DNA of 5,336 bases. Source: an uncultured Alphaproteobacteria bacterium (GTDB lineage Bacteria; Pseudomonadota; Alphaproteobacteria; Reyranellales; Reyranellaceae). Made by a program: the position numbers and the translations under genes. How positions within the stretch are numbered: the stretch's first letter is position 1; each line of letters starts with the position of its first letter. The stretch lies in the NCBI GenBank assembly GCA_903929895.1, contig CAIYWM010000157.1, positions 1 to 5,336 on the forward strand, read 5' to 3'. Of this stretch, positions 1 through 4,883 are shown one piece after another. A model generated the notes under the pieces. The model searched no databases. It worked only from the letters and a program-made list of their open reading frames with translations, and was not told where the DNA came from.

Positions 1-355
1 GATCGAACGCCGTCTTCTGCATCACCGGCAGACGGAACACGGAGATCGGCAGCTGCGAGAGGGTGTAACCGTCGGGCCGCGCGGTGGCCGCCATCGTGGC
101 CGGACCCAGCGTGCCGGAGGCGCCGCCCTTGTTGTCGATCTGGAAGGGCTGGCCCAGCACCTTGCCGGCCCGCTCGCACATGGCGCGGAGCGTGATGTCG
201 CTCGATCCGCCGGCGGGCCACGGAACGATGAAGGTGATCGGCTTGCTGGGATAGGTCTGGGCGCGGGCAGCCGGCAGATACAGCGGCATGCCGACGCCGG
301 CAGCGATCACGGTTCCCAGACCGCCTTTCACGAGACCACGACGACTCATCGTCAT
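1..355 (-). CDS. Bug-family (TctC-like) tripartite tricarboxylate transporter substrate-binding protein, N-terminal part
   Basis: This encodes the first 118 residues of a periplasmic solute-binding protein; the C-terminal two thirds lie beyond the left edge. Such proteins capture carboxylates or related small acids for a TctA/TctB-type membrane permease. Residues 4-10 read SRRGLVK, a twin-arginine (Tat) motif. A hydrophobic stretch at about 11-28 and a likely AxA cleavage site (ARA, 30-32) follow. The mature protein begins near QTYPSKPI and shows the family's first ligand loop, PWPAGGSSD (45-53). A conserved block follows at 74-99, with DN, GGASGTLG and PDGYTL. Two ATGs compete: the one at 355-353 lies 7 nt from a perfect AGGAGG, the one at 349-347 lies 13 nt away, so I chose the first. 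No permease genes are visible, so this may be an orphan binding protein. The family call is strong; the ligand is unknown. Confidence 0.9.
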   Translation of the reverse strand, partial: MTMSRRGLVKGGLGTVIAAGVGMPLYLPAARAQTYPSKPITFIVPWPAGGSSDITLRAMCERAGKVLGQPFQIDNKGGASGTLGPATMAATARPDGYTLSQLPISVFRLPVMQKTAFD

Positions 356-362
356 CTTATTT

Positions 363-368
363 CCTCCT
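363..368 (-). promoter_or_regulatory. Strong Shine-Dalgarno site for the Bug-family gene
   Basis: The minus strand reads AGGAGG, 7 nt before the ATG at 355-353. It is the strongest ribosome binding site in the window and selects the upstream of two nearby ATG codons. Confidence 0.85.
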
Positions 369-428
369 TTTGTTTGGTCGGAAATTGGACGATGCTTCAG
401 TCGATGTAAAGCAATTGCAGATGGTGCG

Positions 429-1052
429 TTACGGCAGGACGCGCTTCATCCATTGCGCCGTCGTCTGCGCGTCTTGGTTGTCGCTGGCCTCCAGCTTCTC
501 GATCACGCGGTGCCGGTCCTCGAGCTCGCGGTTCTGGCTGAGCTTGATCTTGGTCTGCAGCCGCGCGAGCGGCATGCGGAAGGCGACGATGCCTCTGGTC
601 TGGGCCTCGGCGTTGCCCGGCGGCAGGCGGTCGAGATTCCAGGACGAAGGGTCCGCCCCTTCGTAGGTCGTCGAGAGTTTCGTCAGCACATCGAGGGCAC
701 CCTGCGTATCGGCGACAACCTCCGGCCGGCCATAGGCATGGACGGTGACGTAGTTCCAGGTCGGTACCTTCGGGCCCGGCGTGTACCAGGTCGGCGAGAC
801 ATAGGCGTGCGGCCCCCAGAACAGGGCCAGCGACTCCGCCGGCCGCTCGAACAGCTTCCAGTGCGGGTTGGCGCGCGCGATATGGCCGATCAGCACGCCG
901 TGTTCGCTGCCATCGTCCTGCCAGAGCAGCGACAGGTGAGTGGCGAAGGGCGCGCCGGTCTCGTCGGTCGTCATCAGGAGGGCCCAGCTATGGGCCGTCA
1001 TGACCTCGCGGCCGACCGATTCATCGCCTGCGAAATGCTTCGGAAGATACAT
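429..1052 (-). CDS. PaiB-type FMN-binding protein (FMN_bind_2 family, putative negative transcriptional regulator)
   Basis: The 207-residue protein matches the usual length and architecture of the PaiB family, a split-barrel FMN-binding fold named after the Bacillus subtilis PaiB repressor-like protein. Visible family signatures are the N-terminal MYLPKHF (1-7), ATHLSLL (37-43, usually ATHLPLL), GHIARANPHWK (56-66), WGPHAYVSPTWY (79-90), VPTWNYVTVHAYG (96-108) and the C-terminal KLSQNR (170-175). The start at 1052 has an AAGGAA ribosome binding site at 1061-1066 with 8-nt spacing, and MYLP is the canonical family N-terminus. It ends in TAA, 73 bp before the Bug-family gene on the same strand, so the two could be co-transcribed. 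It is divergent from the dienelactone hydrolase. No helix-turn-helix is evident, so 'regulator' is inherited from the family name; a flavin-dependent enzymatic or binding role is equally possible. Confidence 0.88.
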   Translation of the reverse strand: MYLPKHFAGDESVGREVMTAHSWALLMTTDETGAPFATHLSLLWQDDGSEHGVLIGHIARANPHWKLFERPAESLALFWGPHAYVSPTWYTPGPKVPTWNYVTVHAYGRPEVVADTQGALDVLTKLSTTYEGADPSSWNLDRLPPGNAEAQTRGIVAFRMPLARLQTKIKLSQNRELEDRHRVIEKLEASDNQDAQTTAQWMKRVLP

Positions 1053-1119
1053 GGTTCGGATTCCTTGAACGGCGCGGGCTTACCATGGTCCAATGCCGGC
1101 CACACAGGGAGGATTATTC
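1053..1119. promoter_or_regulatory. Divergent intergenic region between the paiB-like and dienelactone hydrolase genes
   Basis: These 67 bp separate two divergent start codons and so must hold the 5' signals of both genes unless transcription enters from further away. For the plus strand, TTGAAC (1065-1070) and TCCAAT (1089-1094), 18 nt apart, each match 4 of 6 sigma-70-like consensus bases. This is a weak candidate, and the motif lies inside the paiB 5' leader. An 8-bp palindrome, ACCATGGT (1082-1089), sits mid-region and might be an operator or chance. The region's position is certain; the individual elements are not. Confidence 0.4.
1106..1113 (+). promoter_or_regulatory. Shine-Dalgarno site fixing the dienelactone hydrolase start
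   Basis: AGGGAGGA lies 6 nt before the ATG at 1120. It selects that codon over an in-frame ATG at 1093, which would put this site inside the coding region and add nine residues unlike the family N-terminus. Confidence 0.8.
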
Positions 1120-1791
1120 ATGGGCGAAGATATCCGTCTTAAGTCTGCCGCCGGCGAGATCGGCGCTTACCTGGCCACCCCGGCCGGCACACCGAAGGGT
1201 GGCATCGTGGTCATCCAGGAGATTTTCGGCGTCAACCAGCACATCCGGGCGGTGACCGACAAGTTCGCGGCCGATGGCTACCTTGCCCTCGCACCGCGCT
1301 TCTTCGACCACATCAAGCCCGGCATCGAACTCGGCTATACGCCGGACACGATCGCCGAGGGCCGCGGCTACGTCATGACGCCGGGCTTCACCGACAAGGC
1401 CGTGCAGGACGTTCAGGCGGCTATGGACGAGCTGAAGAAGCGCGGCGTGAAGAAGGTCGGCGTGACCGGCTACTGCTGGGGCGGCACGATCAGCTGGCTG
1501 GCCGCGACGCGCCTCAAGCCCGACGCGGTGTCCGGCTACTACGGCGGCGGCATCCATGGCGCCAGGAGCGAGAAGCCGACCGTGCCGACGCAGCTGCATT
1601 TCGGCGACAAGGACATGCACATTCCGATGGCCCACGTGAACGAGCTGCGTGAGCTGCATCCCAACGTCGATATCTTCGACTATCCGGCCGATCACGGCTT
1701 CCATTGCGACGAGCGCGGCAGCTGGGATGCCGCCGCCTCGAAGAAGGCGATGGAGCGCACGCTCGAATTCATGGCCAAGCACGTCGGCTGA
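1120..1791 (+). CDS. Dienelactone hydrolase family protein (carboxymethylenebutenolidase-like)
   Basis: This is a 223-residue cytoplasmic alpha/beta-hydrolase of normal family length. The classical enzyme opens dienelactone to maleylacetate in chloroaromatic degradation, but many relatives act on other esters or lactones. The catalytic machinery is complete: the nucleophile Cys119 in GYCWGG (117-122), Asp165 in GDKDMHIP (162-169) and His192 in DHGF (191-194). This corresponds to the Cys-Asp-His triad of the Pseudomonas enzyme. The motif QEIFGVN (33-39) carries Glu34, matching the glutamate that interacts with the resting cysteine in that enzyme. The C-terminal segment HCDERGSWD (195-203) is also typical. 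Translation starts at 1120, based on the ribosome binding site at 1106-1113. It is divergent from the paiB-like gene and is followed by a palindromic repeat. No aromatic-ring pathway genes adjoin it, so the physiological substrate is open. Confidence 0.92.
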   Translation: MGEDIRLKSAAGEIGAYLATPAGTPKGGIVVIQEIFGVNQHIRAVTDKFAADGYLALAPRFFDHIKPGIELGYTPDTIAEGRGYVMTPGFTDKAVQDVQAAMDELKKRGVKKVGVTGYCWGGTISWLAATRLKPDAVSGYYGGGIHGARSEKPTVPTQLHFGDKDMHIPMAHVNELRELHPNVDIFDYPADHGFHCDERGSWDAAASKKAMERTLEFMAKHVG

Positions 1792-1816
1792 CGCACGGCG
1801 CCGTACCAACCACCAG

Positions 1817-1887
1817 TGTCATCCCGAACGACGTGAGGGACCTTTCCCGGCGCCAGCCAAAGGTCCCTCGCTGCGCTCGGGATGACA
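1817..1887. repeat. Long imperfect palindrome, dispersed-repeat type, in the gap before the CoA-transferase gene
   Basis: Two 29-nt arms (1817-1845 and 1859-1887) are inverted copies matching at 25 of 29 positions, around a 13-nt loop. Both arm ends are perfect for 11 bp: TGTCATCCCGA outside and GAGGGACCTTT inside. The four mismatches cluster in the middle. Read in one frame the element gives a CHPERREGP-like peptide, a recognisable by-product of palindromic repeats scattered through many proteobacterial genomes. It could fold into a stable RNA hairpin downstream of the hydrolase gene, but no T-tract follows, so it is not a standard intrinsic terminator. Copy number cannot be tested from one window. 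Confidence 0.8.
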
Positions 1888-1906
1888 GGATTGTCGTTCC
1901 CGAGAA

Positions 1907-3163
1907 ATGACCGCCAAACGTCCCGCCAAGAAATCATTCACCCCCGACGCACGTGGCCCCCTGAACGGGGTCCGTGTCGTCGACCTGTCGCGCCTTGTGG
2001 CCGGCAACGTGCTGACCCTGCAGCTCGCCGACTTCGGCGCCGAGGTCATCAAGATCGAGCCGCCCGAAGGCGACACGTTGCGCTCGTGGCGGGTGAAGGG
2101 CGTCGAGACGGCCTGGAAGGTCTACAGCCGCAACAAGAAGAGCGTCGCCCTCGACCTGCGTTCCGACGCCGGCCGCACCATCGTGCGCGAGCTGGCGAAG
2201 ACCGCGGCCATCGTGGTCGAGAGTTTCCGGCCGGGTGTCATGGAGGACATGGGCCTGTCTCCCGCCGAGCTGCACGCGATCAACCCGAAGCTGGTGATCG
2301 TGCGCATCTCGGGCTGGGGCCAGGACGGACGCTATCGCCACAAGCCGGGCTTCGGCACGCTGATCGAGGGCTATAGCGGCTTCGCCTCGATGAACGGCTT
2401 CGCCGATCGCGAGCCGGTCCTGCCGCCGATGTACCTGGCCGACTGCATGGCCGCCCTGAACGGCTACGGCGCCGTGATGGTGGCGCTGCGCGAGGTCGAG
2501 ATGAACGGCGGCAACGGCCAGGTGCTCGACCTGCCGCTGTTCGACCCGCTGTTCTCGATGCTGGGTCCGCAGGCCGCCAACCACAGGCTGACCGGCGAGG
2601 TGAAGGTGCGCACCGGCAGCCGTTCGACAAATGCAGCCCCTCGCAACGTCTACCAGACGAAGGACGGAAGCTGGGTCTGCCTCTCGGCCTCGACCCAGGG
2701 CATGGCAATGCGCGTGCTCGCCAAGATCGGCCGGCCGGAACTGGCGGACGATCCGCGCTTCTCGACCAACATCGAGCGGGTGCGCAACGGCGTCGAGCTC
2801 GACCGGATCATCGGCGAGTTCATTGCGGCCCGCGATCTCGCCGAGAACCTGCGCTATTTCGACGAGGCCGGCGTCACCATCGGTCCGGTCTACGACATCT
2901 CGCAGATCGTGCAGGACGACTATGTGCTGGAGCGCGAGTCGCTGATCGAGATCGACGATGCCGACATGGGCGAGATTCCGACCCATCCGGTCGTGCCGCG
3001 CATGTCGGGCACGCCCGGCGCGCTGAAGAGCGCGGCGCCGAAAGTCGGCGAGCACAACGAAGCCCTGCTGAAGCCGATGCTGGGGGCAGCCGAGTACGAC
3101 AAGCTCCGTGCCTCGGGGGCGATCTCGGACGGCACGACTACGGGAAAGAAGAAAAAGCAGTGA
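1907..3163 (+). CDS. Class III (CaiB/BaiF family) CoA-transferase
   Basis: The 418-residue protein moves CoA between an acyl-CoA donor and a carboxylic acid through a covalent aspartyl intermediate. Family landmarks in order are GPLNGVRVVDLSRLVAG (17-33), LADFGAEVIKIEPPEGD (40-56), the YSRNKKSVALDL block (73-84), SFRPGVMEDMGL (106-117), the ISGWGQDG loop (134-141), and PPMYLADCMAAL (173-184) with the probable catalytic Asp179, equivalent to Asp169 of formyl-CoA transferase. A second conserved block, AAPRNVYQTKDG, follows in the middle of the protein. The ATG at 1907 is the only usable start between an in-frame TGA at 1883-1885 and the conserved domain, but it lacks a clear ribosome binding site. 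The stop overlaps the GTG of the lyase gene, so the two are almost certainly one operon and probably one pathway. The C-terminus ends in a lysine run (KKKKQ). Donor and acceptor acids cannot be assigned. Confidence 0.93.
   Translation: MTAKRPAKKSFTPDARGPLNGVRVVDLSRLVAGNVLTLQLADFGAEVIKIEPPEGDTLRSWRVKGVETAWKVYSRNKKSVALDLRSDAGRTIVRELAKTAAIVVESFRPGVMEDMGLSPAELHAINPKLVIVRISGWGQDGRYRHKPGFGTLIEGYSGFASMNGFADREPVLPPMYLADCMAALNGYGAVMVALREVEMNGGNGQVLDLPLFDPLFSMLGPQAANHRLTGEVKVRTGSRSTNAAPRNVYQTKDGSWVCLSASTQGMAMRVLAKIGRPELADDPRFSTNIERVRNGVELDRIIGEFIAARDLAENLRYFDEAGVTIGPVYDISQIVQDDYVLERESLIEIDDADMGEIPTHPVVPRMSGTPGALKSAAPKVGEHNEALLKPMLGAAEYDKLRASGAISDGTTTGKKKKQ
3146..3157 (+). promoter_or_regulatory. Purine-rich ribosome binding region inside the CoA-transferase gene
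   Basis: The codons for the transferase's terminal lysines form the purine run AAGAAGAAAAAG. AAGAAG (3146-3151) ends 8 nt before the GTG at 3160 and can act as a weak Shine-Dalgarno site. The start and stop codons overlap (GTGA, 3160-3163), which points to translational coupling. Confidence 0.45.
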
Positions 3164-4053
3164 ACCGCCCCGTCCCGCCCGTCTGGCGCTCGATCCTCTA
3201 CGTTCCCGGCAACGTCCCGAAGTTCATCGACAAGGCGCACGAGCGCGGCGCCGACTGCGTGCTGGTCGACCTGGAGGACAGCGTGCAGCCGGCCCAGAAG
3301 CCCGAGGCGCGGGCGATGCTGCCGGAGACCATGAAGAAGGTGGCGCGCGGCGGGGCCGACGTGGCGGTGCGCATCAACCGGCCGCTGCGGCTGGCGATCC
3401 CCGACATCGAGGCGGCGGTGCGGCCCGGGCTCTCGGCCCTGTTCGTCACCAAGGCCGAGGGCGTGCAGCATCTGCGCCTGCTCGACGAGGTGGTGAGCGA
3501 ACTGGAGCGCGAGCGCGGCATGCCGGTGGGCAGCGTCGGCTTCGCCGCCATGATCGAGCATCCGCGCGCGCTGACCGAACTGAACGACATCGCCGAGCGC
3601 GGCCCGCGGGTCATCGCCATGATGCTGGGCGGCGAGGATTTCGCGCTGGAGACCGGCTCGGTGCCAGGCGACGAGACGCTCGAGCTGCCCAAGCGCATGG
3701 TGGCGTTTGCGGCCCAGGCGCATGGCGTGTCGATGATCGGCATCCTCGGCACCGTCGCCGACTATTCCGATCCTGCCGCCTACCGGAAGAGCGCGGAACG
3801 GGCGCGCCGCTTCGGCTTCTCGGGCGGAACCTGCATCCATCCCGGCCTCGTCGGCGCCCTGAACGACGCCTTCACGCCGACCGCAGATGAAGTCGCCTAC
3901 GCGCGGAAGCTGATCGCGGCCGACGAAAAAGCCGCGGCTGAGGGCCGCGGCTCGTTTTCGGTGGATGGCAAGATGATCGACATCCCGGTGATCGACCGCG
4001 CCCGCCGGCTGATCCAGCGATACGAAGCGATCGACCGTCGCCTCAGGCGTTAG
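3160..4053 (+). CDS. CitE-like HpcH/HpaI-family CoA-ester lyase (citramalyl-/malyl-CoA lyase type)
   Basis: This 297-residue TIM-barrel protein belongs to the citrate lyase beta-subunit family, which cleaves (or condenses) 3-hydroxyacyl-CoA esters using a divalent metal. Visible elements are RSILYVPGN (10-18), VDLEDSV (36-42), VRIN with Arg71 (70-73), probable metal ligands Glu133 in MIEHPRAL (131-138) and Asp160 in GGEDFALETG (157-166), and CIHP (225-228). A C-terminal DGKMIDIPVIDRA segment completes the core. There are no citrate lyase alpha or gamma genes (citF, citD) nearby, so this is a stand-alone lyase, not part of citrate lyase. The GTG start overlaps the upstream stop by 4 nt. Given its partner it likely splits a CoA-activated hydroxy-acid to acetyl-CoA (or a related acyl-CoA) plus a 2-oxo acid. 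The signature motifs deviate somewhat from the commonest forms, so substrate specificity is open. Beta-methylmalyl-CoA or L-malyl-CoA lyase are alternatives. Confidence 0.9.
   Translation: MNRPVPPVWRSILYVPGNVPKFIDKAHERGADCVLVDLEDSVQPAQKPEARAMLPETMKKVARGGADVAVRINRPLRLAIPDIEAAVRPGLSALFVTKAEGVQHLRLLDEVVSELERERGMPVGSVGFAAMIEHPRALTELNDIAERGPRVIAMMLGGEDFALETGSVPGDETLELPKRMVAFAAQAHGVSMIGILGTVADYSDPAAYRKSAERARRFGFSGGTCIHPGLVGALNDAFTPTADEVAYARKLIAADEKAAAEGRGSFSVDGKMIDIPVIDRARRLIQRYEAIDRRLRR
3926..3952 (-). terminator. Terminator-like hairpin with T-tract, antisense inside the citE-like gene
   Basis: On the minus strand a perfect 9-bp GC-rich stem, AGCCGCGGC/GCCGCGGCT (3952-3944 with 3938-3930), closes a 5-nt loop (CCTCA). 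It runs straight into TTTT (3929-3926), giving five T residues with the last stem base. This is the form of an intrinsic terminator. It lies 128 nt beyond the cytochrome c1 stop and would end bc1 operon transcripts. On the plus strand the same stem is followed by CG and then TTTT, a poorer arrangement. The sequence also encodes conserved-region citE codons, so chance is possible. Confidence 0.5.
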
Positions 4054-4073
4054 GGCCAGGCGGCTCTAACGCC
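4046..4073. terminator. Hairpin at the convergent citE-like/cytochrome c1 junction
   Basis: Arms GGCGTTAGGGCC (4046-4057) and GGCTCTAACGCC (4062-4073) form a 12-bp stem with one G-U pair and a 4-nt loop when transcribed from the plus strand. In minus-strand RNA that pair becomes an A-C mismatch, so the structure favours the citE-like transcript. It includes the citE-like stop codon (4051-4053) and fills most of the 27-bp gap. No T-tract follows on either strand, so it may protect 3' ends or aid Rho-dependent termination rather than act as a full intrinsic terminator. Confidence 0.45.
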
Positions 4074-4080
4074 CTACGCG

Positions 4081-4878
4081 TCAGTGCTTGTCGGCCCACA
4101 CCACCCGCTTCACGGCGTACATCAGGCCCGCCAGCGCCAGCAGGAACAGGATGACGCGAACGCCGGTGCGCTTGCGGTCTTCCATGTGCGGCTCGGAGGC
4201 CCAGGCCAGGAACTCGGTGACGTCGGCAGCTTCCTGGTCGGTCGTGGCCTTGGTGCCGTCGGCGTAGGTCACCTTGTCATCCGCCAGCGGCGGCGCCATG
4301 GCGATCTTGTGGCCCGGGAAGTACTTGTTGAAGTAGTCGTCCTTCTTGACGTCGAACTCCTTGATCTGCTCGGGCGTCAGCTTGTCGTACGGGACATAAC
4401 CCGTGAGCAGTCCATAGATGTAGTCCGGGCCGTACTCGCGCGCCTTGACGATGACGCTGAGGTCGGGCGGTGCCTTGCCGTTGTTGGCGGCGGCCGCGGC
4501 GGCCTCGTTGGCGAACGGCTTCTTGAAGCGGTCGGCCGGACGGGCAGGCCGGTCGGCCGGCGCACCCTCGTCGTTGAGATCGGGGACTGTGATGTCCTTG
4601 ATCAGGCCCTTCACCTGGTTCTCGGTGAGGCCGAGATCGGTCAGGTTGCGATAGGCCATCAGCGACAGCGAGTGACAGGCCGCGCAGACTTCCTGGTAGA
4701 CCTGGAAGCCGCGCTGGGCGGCGGCGCGGTCGTAGGTGCCGAACGGACCCTGGAAGTGCCACTTGCGGGCGGGCGGATGCTCGACGCCGCCGGCCGCGAT
4801 GGCAACGGTGCCGGTGGCCAGGGCAGCGAGCGCGATGGCGCCAGAGACCAGGAGATTGCGGGCGAATGGCTTGCGCAT
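4081..4878 (-). CDS. petC: Cytochrome c1, ubiquinol-cytochrome c reductase (complex III)
   Basis: The 265-residue membrane-anchored c-type cytochrome passes electrons from the Rieske protein to cytochrome c on the periplasmic side. An N-terminal signal peptide (basic n-region 1-8, hydrophobic about 9-29) precedes the conserved start of the mature domain (HFQGPFGTYD, 41-50). The haem site is CAACH (65-69). A conserved MAYRNL follows at 74-79, and the probable axial ligand is Met194 in KIAMAPPL (191-198). WASEPHMEDRKRTG (226-239) leads into the single C-terminal transmembrane anchor at about 240-257. A low-complexity alanine run (126-131) lies within a loop that varies in this family. The ATG lies 5 nt after the cytochrome b stop with no strong ribosome binding site at ideal spacing, so translation is probably coupled. 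The open frame extends upstream through cytochrome b, but the signal peptide fixes this start. Some alphaproteobacteria fuse b and c1 into one precursor (fbcH); here they are separate. Confidence 0.97.
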   Translation of the reverse strand: MRKPFARNLLVSGAIALAALATGTVAIAAGGVEHPPARKWHFQGPFGTYDRAAAQRGFQVYQEVCAACHSLSLMAYRNLTDLGLTENQVKGLIKDITVPDLNDEGAPADRPARPADRFKKPFANEAAAAAANNGKAPPDLSVIVKAREYGPDYIYGLLTGYVPYDKLTPEQIKEFDVKKDDYFNKYFPGHKIAMAPPLADDKVTYADGTKATTDQEAADVTEFLAWASEPHMEDRKRTGVRVILFLLALAGLMYAVKRVVWADKH

Positions 4879-4883
4879 GGCTC

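Noticed and set aside
384..410. Possible minus-strand promoter for the Bug-family gene: TTTACA (410-405) and TCCAAT (389-384).
   Set aside because: The spacing is only 15 nt and the -10 match is 4 of 6. In a 73-bp gap of mixed composition this is not convincing, and the gene may be transcribed from the paiB promoter.
288..1142. Plus-strand open frame (284 codons) spanning the paiB-like gene and its flanks.
   Set aside because: It runs antisense through a well-conserved PaiB-type protein and across both intergenic gaps, and its Arg-rich translation resembles no known family.
1649..1885. Small reading frames through the palindrome that give CHPERREG-type peptides.
   Set aside because: Such peptides are well-known artefacts of translating this kind of repeat; there is no ribosome binding site and the frames overlap real genes.
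1934..3055. Long minus-strand open frame (373 codons) opposite the CoA-transferase gene, with similar ones at 1114-1809 and 2920-3840.
   Set aside because: They lie antisense to clearly conserved genes, their translations are low-complexity and rich in Arg, His and Ala with no recognisable domain, and long antisense frames are expected in GC-rich coding DNA.
4470..4512. Alanine-rich, GCC/GCG-repetitive stretch in the cytochrome c1 gene.
   Set aside because: It encodes a low-complexity loop (residues 126-131) in a region that varies in length in this family; it is not a separate repeat element.
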